Shown one piece after another: positions 1-10,596 of a stretch of 64,000 nucleotides of DNA. Location: positions 1,736,001-1,800,000 of the forward strand of contig JAVHJL010000006.1 of assembly GCA_036971715.1 (NCBI GenBank). The letters are read 5' to 3'. The notes beneath the pieces were generated by a model, which made no database searches, was not told the DNA's origin, and worked only from the letters and a program-made list of their open reading frames with translations. Position 1 is the first letter of the stretch, and each line of letters begins with the position of its first letter. The DNA is from Arthrobotrys musiformis (taxonomy: Eukaryota; Ascomycota; Orbiliomycetes; Orbiliales; Orbiliaceae). A program made the position numbers and the translations under genes.

Positions 1-1636
1 TGTAAGGTTTACTTACCGACTTACCACTTACCAAATTACCTCCTAATTATCCTGTAACCTAGTAGTAGCCTAGCATAGATAGACTCCCCTCCCAGGGCCC
101 TCTACAATGGATAACTTAACCATCTACATCCCTGCGCAAGCATATAACACAACATCTTTAGGAGCCACGACCGCGGACGTGTACGTATACACGTACCGCA
201 TCGGAAGAAGCTGAATCTGGTTTGATCACACGGTGGAAACGCCATAAACGGGGTAAGTAGTTGTGTTATCGATATCATCACCACATTTGACTACACCCGT
301 AGAAGATTTACTTTAGTTAACCCACCTGATTAGGGACCTACAATTTCCTCGTGGCAATACTACTTTGTGCGAGTTTCTACACCTATGGGACCTACCTGAT
401 AGTTTGGGACGGGTCCTCTCTATCTATAGGTCCTTGGGTGCTTTCGAAGTATTGGCCTATCGGGTCCCCCATAATGGTAGTGCAGGGTTGGGTTTGTCTA
501 CTCGAAGAAACGCCAGCTGGGGGGTCCTCAGAAAGTCCCAACCGGGGCTTTTCACACTTACATCACCATTAATCTCGCCATACCGTACTTCGCGTCGAAA
601 TCAAACTGCCTTGTTATACAGACCGCCCTGCAATTTGTTGAAACTTACCTCAACAATTTGACTGGTGTCGACATGGCTATGGAATCGAGGGGCGAGGCTA
701 CGGACGCCTCTGAAACGGCTCCTGCGATTATGAACTAGGAGACCGCTATAAGGACACTGGCAGTGACAGTAACGGCAGCAGGAGCGCTCACGAACGCTAT
801 TGCCCCCCTTTGCGCGTCTGGGTTACCTGTGAATCCTACTGGGAACCTCGATACAGCTCTCGACCTTCTCAAGTTGACCCAAACACAAACGTTTACGACG
901 GCAGTGCGAACCCCCATGTGGGAAGAAGGACAGGGCGTAGAGTTCGATAGCATGATGACGCCTCCAGCCGGAAATTCAAATCAACATGTGTTTCCCGGAG
1001 CGACTGAGAGTACCTCTACAGCTACTAAGATTGATGGAAATGCTCTGAAAACTTGTTTCCCTCGCTGATGGCTCAAGTTTTCTGTTTGGGGGCAGGGAAG
1101 GGTTGAGCTGTTTGTGTTTTTGGGAGAGAGCGTTTTAGGTCGAGAACTCAAGACCAACCTATCCGTAGCCACAAGTGGTCGACGTGAGGTTGTCCCCCCT
1201 TCTATAACGATGGTCATTCCGTTATTTTTGGGTTAAGAGTCGTAGTGGCTCCGTTTGTAACTTAGTTCTCCTCCATTGTAATTAGCTTTTAGTTCTAGGG
1301 CCGTAGAGCCATAGCCTAGGCATTCTGCGTCTAGGCCGTGGTGTCTATTATTATAATTACGAGATTGGTGTTCTTGAAAGTGGGTTTTTTAAGGCGGGTT
1401 TTAGACGGATGAAGGGAAGAGTCAAGTCAAGGAAGAGGTTCCTTTGTAAAAACTACGTAACTTAAATCATTTACCGTCCCCGCATCCGAACCCCGGACTC
1501 CAGCTTCCCCTCCGACAGCTTCTTATAAAGTCCATTGGCCGAGCTACACGAACATATTAAATACCTCCTAACCGAGTAATAAACTTGAAGGTCTTCCCAA
1601 CAGTAAAAATTTAGATTTCAAGTAAAATTGCAATTC
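1..1636. other. Left-end spacer, no confident gene
   Basis: No intact gene was recognised. The one coding-like stretch is on the plus strand from the ATG at 673. It runs 21 codons to a TAG at 736-738 and then stays open in the same frame to a stop at 1066-1068. The translation has no family signature I know. It could be a decayed exon or chance. Confidence 0.4.
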
Positions 1637-2722
1637 ATGAGATACCAAATCTACCGCCACGCCGCCATCTTCCGTCGACCCTTCAACTTCACCGCCAAAT
1701 TCCAACAATACCAACGCAATATCAGCATCATGTCTAAAGTCTCCCAACCGCGGATTGCAAATCCCGTTCTCTTGTATATACCCGCCCTTTCTTATACTTT
1801 CTCTATAACCCCCTCAAAAGAAAATGCTAATGGATGGAGAACAGCATCTGCGACATCCAAGAGCGCTTCCAAAAAGCAATCTACCAATTCCCCGCCGTCG
1901 TAACCACAACTCTAAAACTCCTCTCCGCAGCATCAACCCTCAAAATCCCCGTGTACATCACAACCCAAAACCGCCGCGCCCTGGGCGACACCCTTCCCGA
2001 AATCCTCAAGGCGACAGCATCGACCGATGTAGTTGTGAACGCGGATAAATCGCTATTTAGCATGTGTACCCAGGAAGTCCTCGACAAGCTCGACGAGGCC
2101 GCTCCGGAGGGGAAGAAGCAGGAGGTGGTGATTGTTGGCATTGAGACGCATATATGTGTTATGCAGACTACGTTGGATTTATTGGAGAGGGGGCATAAAG
2201 TGTGGGTTGTTAGGGATGGGGTATCGAGTTGTAATCCTCAGGAGATTGGGACTGCGCTGGCGAGGTTGCAGCAGGCTGGGGCGATTATTACTACTAGTAT
2301 ACCTTACTTCCCTCCTCGTAGATATGGTATGGTGCTGACTGGTGGTAGGTGAGAGCTTTTTGTTCGAGTGCATGAAGGATAGCGCACGGCCCGAGTAAGC
2401 TCTCCTCAATCCTCACATAGGTACTTATATGCTAACACCCAAACAGGTTCAAACCCATCGCCTCCCTCGTGAAGGAGACCAAAGCCAGTAAGTTCTCCCC
2501 TCACCTCACAAATCACCACCACCACTTCTAATCTTCTACAAAAAACAGCAACCAAGGAGTGTCTAGAAGCCCTAATCGGCCCCACAGGAACCCAAGAATC
2601 AGGCGGCATCAGTAAGCTATAAACTTCTGTAAATACTCCCCTATTCAGCAAAATACCTTTTCTTAACTTTTTATTCCGTTCTTACCTGTTACTTAGGCTC
2701 CGATTGCTCCAAGCTATTCTAA
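1637..2722 (+). CDS. Isochorismatase-like cysteine hydrolase (ISOC1/2 type)
   Basis: Isochorismatase-fold hydrolase, 254 aa from the ATG at 1637 or 223 aa from the ATG at 1730. Six exons join in frame: 1637-1773, 1845-2296, 2349-2394, 2447-2487, 2549-2611 and 2697-2722. The first intron falls inside the catalytic Asp segment, and splicing gives FICDIQERF. The expected triad is present: Asp49, Lys114 (NADKSLFS) and Cys150 (THICVMQT). The family hydrolyses isochorismate-like or amide substrates; ISOC1/2 proteins have no firmly assigned substrate, so no reaction is claimed. The extra 31 N-terminal residues of the long form are rich in Arg, Phe and Tyr with no acidic residue, like a mitochondrial presequence. 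The two starts may therefore give mitochondrial and cytosolic forms. It is convergent with the next gene. Confidence 0.88.
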
Positions 2723-3575
2723 ACCCCGTCCTGCCGGTGTATGAAAAACGATGTAAAGGTAGAATGGATGCACTTTAGAGAAAATAAACTGTGTATATGA
2801 AAATCGAGCCCATAATCGAATTCACTTTAGAACAAGAGTATGCGGCAAACCACATGCTTCTAATCGCTGGTTGCTAGCCTGATATCCAATAAAACGATAG
2901 CTTTCTAAAAGCGAATAATGCCACCGTACACAATCAATACTACATCGAAACCACCACCATCATATCTTACCACCACACTCATTCGGACACTCCTCCGGGC
3001 TAAGGAAAAAGAACTACTGGCGAGGAGAGGGGCATTGCTGAGCCACAAAAGTTCAGGAATATAAATACCACAAACCAACCCCCCGTCCCTCGAGGAAATA
3101 ATAGTATAAGCCCCATTCACGGGCATTCATTTGCCTACAAGAGAAGAAGAAAGACGAAACCAAAATACAAGCGCTTTAAAAACCAAAATCATAGCCAATA
3201 AGCTAGTGGGTAGCAATCAAAATTTCTTTCAATAGAAACACACACACCCTCGCGGAAAAAAAAACTTATATCTCCCAATCAACTTTAATTTTTAACTACA
3301 ATCGTAGAGAAAAAAAGGAATGGGGGAGGAGTTCAAAAATCTAGTTAGTGGGACTACACTAGATAGATAGCAGCACGATCAAAAGGTTTTACAGGATTTC
3401 TCTTTTTTCTGACTTCAAAGAACCCTTTTTAGCAGGAAGCGTAATTAAGCGCGAACAAATAAATAAATGACAACCTTGTTCGATTAGTTTTTGTTTAATC
3501 TTTGGGAAGAGGGAAAGTTGGTACAACGAGAGAGGGAGAGAGAGGGCACGCAAGTGAGTAAAGACGAGGGAAGGT
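2723..3575. other. Convergent 3' spacer
   Basis: AT-rich DNA between two convergent genes. It should hold both 3' UTRs and poly(A) sites. No gene, repeat or RNA was seen. Confidence 0.5.
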
Positions 3576-5658
3576 TTAGACCTGCTTGGGAGACATCCAG
3601 CTGAATGCCGAAGCTCCACCGATGGGATTAGAAACCGTCTCCTTAACCGTGCCGTACTTCTTTTGTGATCCGTTGGCTCCGTTGGCGATGCGTGGACCCG
3701 AAGATCCCCACGTGGCGTCCGACTTCCTTCGGTTGGACTCAGAGGGCGTCTGAGGTGGGATAGGTCGGAGCGGTGAATCTAATCTGTCGTCGGCATCCCT
3801 GAGTTCACGGCCGATAGAAATGGGTTCGATGGCGCTCTTTGGGACGTTCCAGGTTGACGAAGATGGGGTGCGCTGACCAGAGCTGGAATTCGAGGCGTTG
3901 AGTCGGCTTGGTCGCAGGACCTTCATCCCAGGACGCTTGCGAGGTTGGTCGGATTTGTTGGATTCCTCGACCTTAGGGGGCTCAGTTTCCTGCTTGCTGG
4001 GTTCCGGCTCGACCGATTCTCTATCTTGAGTTGGCTGCCTTGGGGACGAAGACGTGCTACTATCTAGTTTCGGGAGTGGGCTCTTAGGTTCAGCGAGGGC
4101 CCCTTCCTGCGAGAGGGCTGCCGTCGAAGATAGAGACCACGGGCTCGCTGGTGTCGGCTTTTGTTGAGGGGCTCCAATCAATTCCGCGTTAGCTGGTTTC
4201 GGGCTCTGGGTATCCTCCACCGAATTTAGAATCGCGCTGCTTCCTTGGCCCATACGCTCTTCAGTATTCTCATCTGGGGTGGGTTTGACTGCCTGAGGAG
4301 CCTCGATAGAAGGTTTGACTGCCTGGATGCTGGAGAAATCGAACTCATCTCTGTTGAACGGCGTAGCTGGCGAGGAGATGGCCTTTTCCTGGAAAGTACG
4401 CGTGAACCTTGAATCCTTCCTGCCAATTGAGTGAGAAGTATATGGCCTTTCGATGGTGCTAGTTGGAACAGGAGCGGTCACCACTTGAGGCATCAGATTC
4501 ACTGGTTTCTCAGGTATTGGATGAGTAATAGCCAACGGAGCGCCTGCGAATCGAATGGCAGCCCTGGTACCGTCGTCAAGTTGAATTTCCAGCTGCTGAC
4601 GAAGAAATGATATTTCCGCCTGTCGAGACATCAATATATCGTTACCCATCACAATACTACACGGACAAATCCCATCCTTCTCGCTAACCAAAACGGTAAA
4701 CTCAGCCGTAACCTTTGACATGTTGTGATCTGGATTGACGGAGCTAAGAATATCACTTTCGAAGAAGTATAAAGGTAATTGAATTTGAAGCTTCCCGTTA
4801 TCCCTGTGGCGTAAACTTTCTCTAAGGTTGAGCTTGGAGACAATGTCAAAGTCGATCACGGAATCGACAGAAGCGCTGCTGATGTAGGCTGTGAATGATT
4901 CGTCGGCGAATGGGTTCAAGCGGCAGAAGATCTGCGCGTTCGAAGCCCATTCGATCTTGGGAGGCTTTGATACAGCACTGTGGCTCGACGAGCTGTTGAC
5001 GAGAGGGACGCCCAAATCTGCATCGAAGAAAGACTGGTTATCGAAACCGACACTATGGGAGTTTAGAGAGTTGTGTCGTCCATCAGATTTGCTGGAAGCG
5101 GACCTTTCGCTCAACATATGTCCTCCAAGTTGACTAACGCTTCGAGAATTCGAGAAGTAGTTGTCCTCAACAGAGTCATGAGGGTCGTGGAACCAATGGT
5201 TCTGGATGGCATCATCGAATCTAACACTATTAGCTCTAGACGCCCCGCGCCTTGGAAGCTCGCTCTCAAGATCGGCATATGGTTCAATATGGGGCTGGGG
5301 ATCGAGATCTTCGAAGTGCAAGTTGGTAGTTTCCGAACGCGAGGTGTGATGGTAGCTGGAAGGCACGCCTATATTCGGAGAATTAGATAAAAGATATTTA
5401 TACAAATGAGAATCACACCAGTCAAAAAAGGCACTCACCGTTTGTCTGAGCCTGATTTACTACGCTGCTGGAGGAACTAAGCAGCGCTGGGAATAGATTC
5501 GGGCTCTTCCATAGAGACTTTATTCTCGTTGATTCCTCATCTCGCCTTTCGACACGCTGCAACCGTTTCATGATAGCACTTTGGGAAGCCTTCAATTCTT
5601 TTACTTCATGTTGAAGTTTCCAGAAATCATCAGCTCCAAACTGCGTCATTCCCAGCAT
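3576..5658 (-). CDS. Low-complexity protein with degenerate retropepsin-like domain
   Basis: Two exons, 5439-5658 and 3576-5368, joined over a 70-nt intron (gtgagt...atatag) that keeps frame through GVPSSYHH; 670 aa. Residues about 5-50 form a charged coiled-coil-like segment. About 75-235 is Ser- and acid-rich. About 240-340 has the layout of a retroviral-type aspartic protease domain: a strand with VDSVIDFDIV where an active protease has D-S/T-G, then IVMGNDIL like the late (L/I)G.D.L strand, then a closing beta strand ending QLEIQL. The rest is a disordered Ser/Pro/Lys tail. The catalytic D-S/T-G is absent, so I infer a folded non-catalytic domain, perhaps for dimerisation. The domain call is pattern-based; function is unknown. 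A second in-frame Met at 5649 is an alternative start. Confidence 0.7.
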
Positions 5659-7425
5659 CTCTCTGCTAAACGGGAATCACAGGACTCTCATTGGGGGATA
5701 CACGGTTATCCCTCACAACACGGAGAATCCCCCACGCGGAGTGTGAGGGCTTGGTGACTACTACCTCCTGCGACTCAATTCCGGAAGGATTTCAAACTAG
5801 CTGCTGGATATGACACGTTCAAGCTCTCTCGGAAAGAAACTCCTGATTGGACGACGTCGAAAGGTATGTAACGAAGCGAAACTTATAACGAGGCAAGGGA
5901 TGCAGGTAATAGAGACTAAAATCGATCTCTGTAGGCCGCGGAAAACTGTTCAATCGGCCGGGTAACGGTAAACCAAAGGAATGGTGGATATATTGCGAAC
6001 CCGCTGGGAGAGTCGCTGGTACGGTACGTGGGCCTCTAAAGGTGTGAAGTCTCGTGCCGGTGAGGGGCTATCGAACGAAGATTTGGTTCGAACACGGAAT
6101 GGTGTATAGATCGAAATCGGGTACACTAAAAGTTAACCATCTGAATCCTGGGCTGAGAGATGGGAAGAATATGTTATTCTTTTGACAGTGAATAGGACTT
6201 TTAGGCCGGATGAAATGGTCGTTCTCAGATGGATATTTGGCGAGAATGGCCTAAATGAGCAGGCAGGTACGGAGTAGGGGTTTTGGCAGTTCTCAGCCTG
6301 CCCTGGATCGTTGGTAATAGTCGGTGGTCCCCAGCAGAAAGAAAAGAAGCCAGCGGTTTCCACCAGCTCTGCGGATTGGAAGCGAAATACAAGGAAGGTT
6401 CTTCTTTCCTACGTCTTGCTGGTTCTCGAAGGTCTCGTCGATGTGGTCAGATCTTGCGGTGGGAATCTCGGTATGATGGCTACTGGTAAGTGGGTACCGG
6501 TTATACGGGGCGAATGGATTGGGTCAGTGAAGGATGATGGAGAGAACTGGACTGGAACAGAATGGTTTGAAGTGGATGTTTCTGATTTGATGCCAGCCGA
6601 AATTAATCATTTCTTGCCCCAATTCTGGGCCCTCCAACATCCAACGCAGTTTTATACGTGACAACTTGTATGAATAGCCAACGTTATTGAGACGTATGTT
6701 ATATCAACCTCAAGGAAGACCGATGTTCATACCGGGGAGGGAATTGGAATTGGAGATATTTATAGTGGGAGGACGAAGGAGGGGAAGGAACAACAGGAGA
6801 AGTAGTTTGTAGGTCAGAAAATACGTGTAGAATTGCCTATTCCGTTCCATTCTTGCTCTTATATACGACATTATCTATGCGGACAGAGGGCTTACGGTCA
6901 ATATCAATAGCGGGGTCGAATATCTTGCCATGATGTGCAGTACGGTGCATGAAGCTATTCTGTTCCAACTGTCCAGTGTCGTGATCATGCAGGTAATGAA
7001 TGGCACACCGTCAGAGTACTTACATATGCCTTGCATATAATATTATAATACGTATCTTGGCGAACCGAATCCGGCTTCAAGAGATATTAATAGGTTGGGC
7101 CGTTCGGTACACCACTGTATGCATTTTATAATCTTTTGTTTCTCTTGTATTCTTCAACATGGTCTGGAAGCCTGCAGTATAATCGAACAAATGACAAAAT
7201 CCGTGTCCGTGTATAGGTTATATATCGGCCTGGAACATTTTGCATGGTTGATTCCGAAAGAAGAAGCCGCATTACTCTTTCGGTTTCGGGATGCCGTCAG
7301 CTAGCTAGGTCTAAGCCATCCGATCTTTATGCTGCATTGCCCCCACTATAAGCCCGCGAAAACTCCTGTAGCAGAATGGGATTCATATAAATTGTATTAT
7401 CGCCTACCAACTTTTTCTAGACTAC
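5659..7425. other. Spacer with weak ORFs only
   Basis: Upstream region of the retropepsin-like gene and 3' flank of the esterase. A frame on the plus strand reaching a stop at 6659-6661 (segment rich in Trp) opens with TTG, not ATG, and has no recognisable family. I do not call it. Confidence 0.4.
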
Positions 7426-8659
7426 CTAGTTATTGGGTTTCTGGTATATGGGAGCCTCTCCCCAGTTGGGGAATATCCGTTCGTAGTTATAAATCTCCGG
7501 AAGCTTGTCCTCCAACAGATTCATCAGGCTGTCAAAGTAGAGCTTGTATCCCTTCGCTGTCAGATGAAGACCTACCGAGGATATTAGCATATCAAAGGTA
7601 AGCTTAGAATAAATGCACAATCATCACATACCATCGCTCAATAGCTCGCCTAGTTTCTCCGACTTTGGGACACCGATTTCTCCCAGCAGCGGTTCGCCTT
7701 CCTTCCACCCTGCTTCTTCCATAAACACATGCCAGAGCTTCAATACTTCGACGCCAGTTTCTTCTGCCACTGATATAGCAGCTTCCGCGTACTTCTTTGC
7801 AACGGCTGACCTGCGATCCTTCCACGGGAGGATCTTGTGTTCGCATATGGGTGGCGGTGTAACAAGGACGACCTTTGCGCCATGATCCTTAACGTGTTTA
7901 TGCTGCGCTATGGCTCTCAGGTGGTCTTTGTATTCTTCAATGTCGACATGCTGGGACACAACGATGACCCCCTTTTCTGCCTGTTCATTGCTGATAACCT
8001 GTTGGTCCGGTGGTAGAACGGCGTCGTTTGCGCCAAAAAAGACCAACTAGGGCCGAGGGCCTTTTAGCAACCATTTACCTATCCAACTATCGATATTGAA
8101 AAGGATAAACTAGGTTGTAGTTATTCATACCAGTAGCTTCAAGTCAACCGCCCCTCCTGCCGGCGGGATAACATCGTCAACGACGACCCTGGCATTAGAT
8201 GAGTTGTAACCGCTAACAAATATCAAGAATCGTCAACCAATGTGATCTGTAGAATATAAATGTGATATAGGGTTAAATTACGTACGAGAAACCTCTTTCC
8301 AGAACCTGGATTCTACGGGAGAACTTTTCAGTGAGGGCTGCCCCTAAGCTATACCCGGTATCGTAATGCCAGATTCCTGAAGTGGTGTTAGACTATACTG
8401 GACGTGTGCTGTACGTGTGTGTATGCCCCGCTATAGCGACAAGGAGCGGGGCAATGCGAGATAAGGTACCCACCTTCAGTAATGCTACTATAAAACAGTA
8501 CATTCTGGTTAGAATTACAAAAAAGAGCTCTTCCAAGCAACGATATATAGATCCAGGAAGGACGTACTCTCCGAATAATACCAGGGCCGGCCATCCCTTT
8601 GAAAGCGAGCTATTTGTTGATGCCATTGTCTGCGTGGACGATTCCAATTGACTGCTCAT
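7426..8659 (-). CDS. IAH1: GDSL/SGNH esterase, isoamyl acetate hydrolase-like
   Basis: Six exons: 8568-8659, 8474-8487, 8286-8376, 8131-8212, 7632-8046 and 7426-7571; 279 aa, total 840 nt, all in frame. Splicing creates the four SGNH blocks: GDSITEG with the nucleophile Ser, RGFSGYN with the oxyanion-hole Gly, FFGANDA with the oxyanion Asn, and GLHLTAKGY with the catalytic His. The order and spacing match yeast Iah1 and plant isoamyl acetate-hydrolysing esterases, which cleave short-chain acetate esters in the cytosol. Exon 2 is only 14 nt and carries most of the GDSITE motif; without it the reading frame and active site are lost. An alternative start lies at 8626 (MASTNSS). The symbol is by family resemblance. 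Confidence 0.9.
8474..8487 (-). other. 14-nt microexon with catalytic Ser codon
   Basis: On the minus strand a 14-nt exon (TAGCATTACTGAAG) lies between an 80-nt and a 97-nt intron. The preceding exon ends GGAGA, so the join reads GGA-GAT-AGC-ATT-ACT-GAA, giving G-D-S-I-T-E. Its last G joins GA of the next exon to make Gly. Both introns start GT and end AG. Confidence 0.85.
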
Positions 8660-10596
8660 GGTATGATTCGACAGCTTAGCTTAGCTTAGAACTATGTAAT
8701 TGCTGGGATTGTGCTCGAAGAGCGTACGATGCATGCGCAATGTGGTGATTTTATAACCGTACAGCAGGCTGAGCTTGAGCTCTGGAGGATTCGATTAGGT
8801 ACCAAGCTTGGTGCTTTATGTAGCAACTGGCCAACGGAAAAACTAGGCTCTCTCACTCCACATCTCACAAAAGGACCTCCTATCGAGACGTCTCGGTGCT
8901 TATGGTTCCGACATTGATCCGCCCAAGACGTTATAAACTGGTTACATCGCGAGGTTTTGATTACTTTAGCATCCATTAGCCACAGACGGAGCTTATATCA
9001 CTAGCCACAATCTCCACCTTTCCCCACGTTGAGTTCCGAAGTCACCAAGACACCAAAACCCTCCGGATCCCAGCCGCCCAGCTAATTAGAGCTCAGCTAT
9101 TCGGAGTTAAGGATTAAGTTTCGTCGACATCGTGATGTTTTGCAAGATCAAAAGACGCGATTTGGCACAAGGACGGCGACGGCTAAACAGCTAGCTGCCG
9201 TCACACGGGTATCCGGATGTATATCTGGGCCCCTCGCTTGGGTCTTCTATCAGACGGCACTGGATGGGGAAGACTCGATCGAAGTTCGGAGGCACCAGAA
9301 TTAAACCGGAGACGATGATTCGCTCACGTCCAACCATGCTCTTGCTGCCCAGAATGCGGGATGGCCGTTTGGATAACACCAGTGGTGGCTTGGGGTTGCC
9401 TGATCAAGGCGGGCTCGTTATCACCAGTCCATTAGCCTGGTCTTGTGCATGCACAAATTATATTGCGCCCCACCACCATCGATTCGGGGTTCACCAAATC
9501 TGTCGGGTCGTGTGGGTCATTGCAAGCGGCCGTCTGACAAAGTACCCTGAGCCCTCATTTCGGTTTTCGATACGGCCGCCGCGTCTTCGAAACTGAACTT
9601 CATCCTTTCTTCTCACGTTTTCGTGATATTCCCTCTTCATCTTCACACGTCTGCAGCTGGCGAATACGCGTACCCTTCAAGATTTGATATATATGCCAAA
9701 GTAAGTACACACATGCTATCTTACCCTGGGTATTAAATGCTCTGTTATGCTGCTGCTGCTGCTGCTGCTGTCGTGGAACTTGGGACTGGTGCCCCTGCTC
9801 AGTTTCGGTTATGCAAAGTGAGCTCCTGACGCTGTTTTATGTGACATGATGTCAAAAAGGGAATGTTCTTCTAACAATAACCAGCGGCATCTTCGCCTGG
9901 CCTGGCCTTCCTTCCGACACAAAGACCACACACCAACATAACATTCCTAACAGGCATACGTACTGACCTCGACTCTGCTTCACACGCCACTAGTAGTAGA
10001 TACCTACGTACCGACTTGCTCCTAACAAAGAAGTTGTTTTATTTTGTGAAAAGGCCTTTCTATCAAATCTGATACCTCAAACCGCCATCCGAAGCCAAGC
10101 CCTTGGTTCCTGGCCTGATAACTCGGTTGCTAAGCAAATACAAATACACTCACCACACTAACTACGGAGCACGCACCGTGTCGTTACTGTTCAGCAAGGG
10201 CTGCCAGCCAACCCGACGTTTGCTTGGTTGCTTGGTTGCTTATATACCTGCGCTAGTGGTCACCCTGACCGAATGACCTGCTGATTCCTAACAATCATCG
10301 GACCACATTCCATCTCTCGATCGATCGTTATCCTTTACATCTCCTGCCCTGTGTTTTATTGTATGAAGTAATAATAACACGCATGTGCTATTAATATACC
10401 AGCCACAGGTACGTTTATCAACAAAGATATGTTTTTTTACATACCGTACTCCTCCAGTCTTCATCATGTTGGATCACCTTGAGTTACACCACTAAACAAA
10501 CCCTTTTGCCGAACGACTGCAGGAATCTGTATCCCGGCACTTCTTTTTTAGTATCGGCATTTCGCCGGGACATACCTTTACTTTACATAATACAAC
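8660..10596. other. Promoter region of esterase and chloride channel genes
   Basis: About 1.9 kb between divergent genes. It holds a (TGC)n microsatellite at 9748-9770. From about 9600 it turns pyrimidine-rich, as expected of a promoter and leader for the channel gene. Open frames at 9191-9596 resemble no known family. Confidence 0.45.
9748..9770 (+). repeat. (TGC)n trinucleotide microsatellite
   Basis: Nearly eight uninterrupted TGC units in non-coding DNA upstream of the chloride channel gene. Probably length-variable between strains. Confidence 0.9.
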
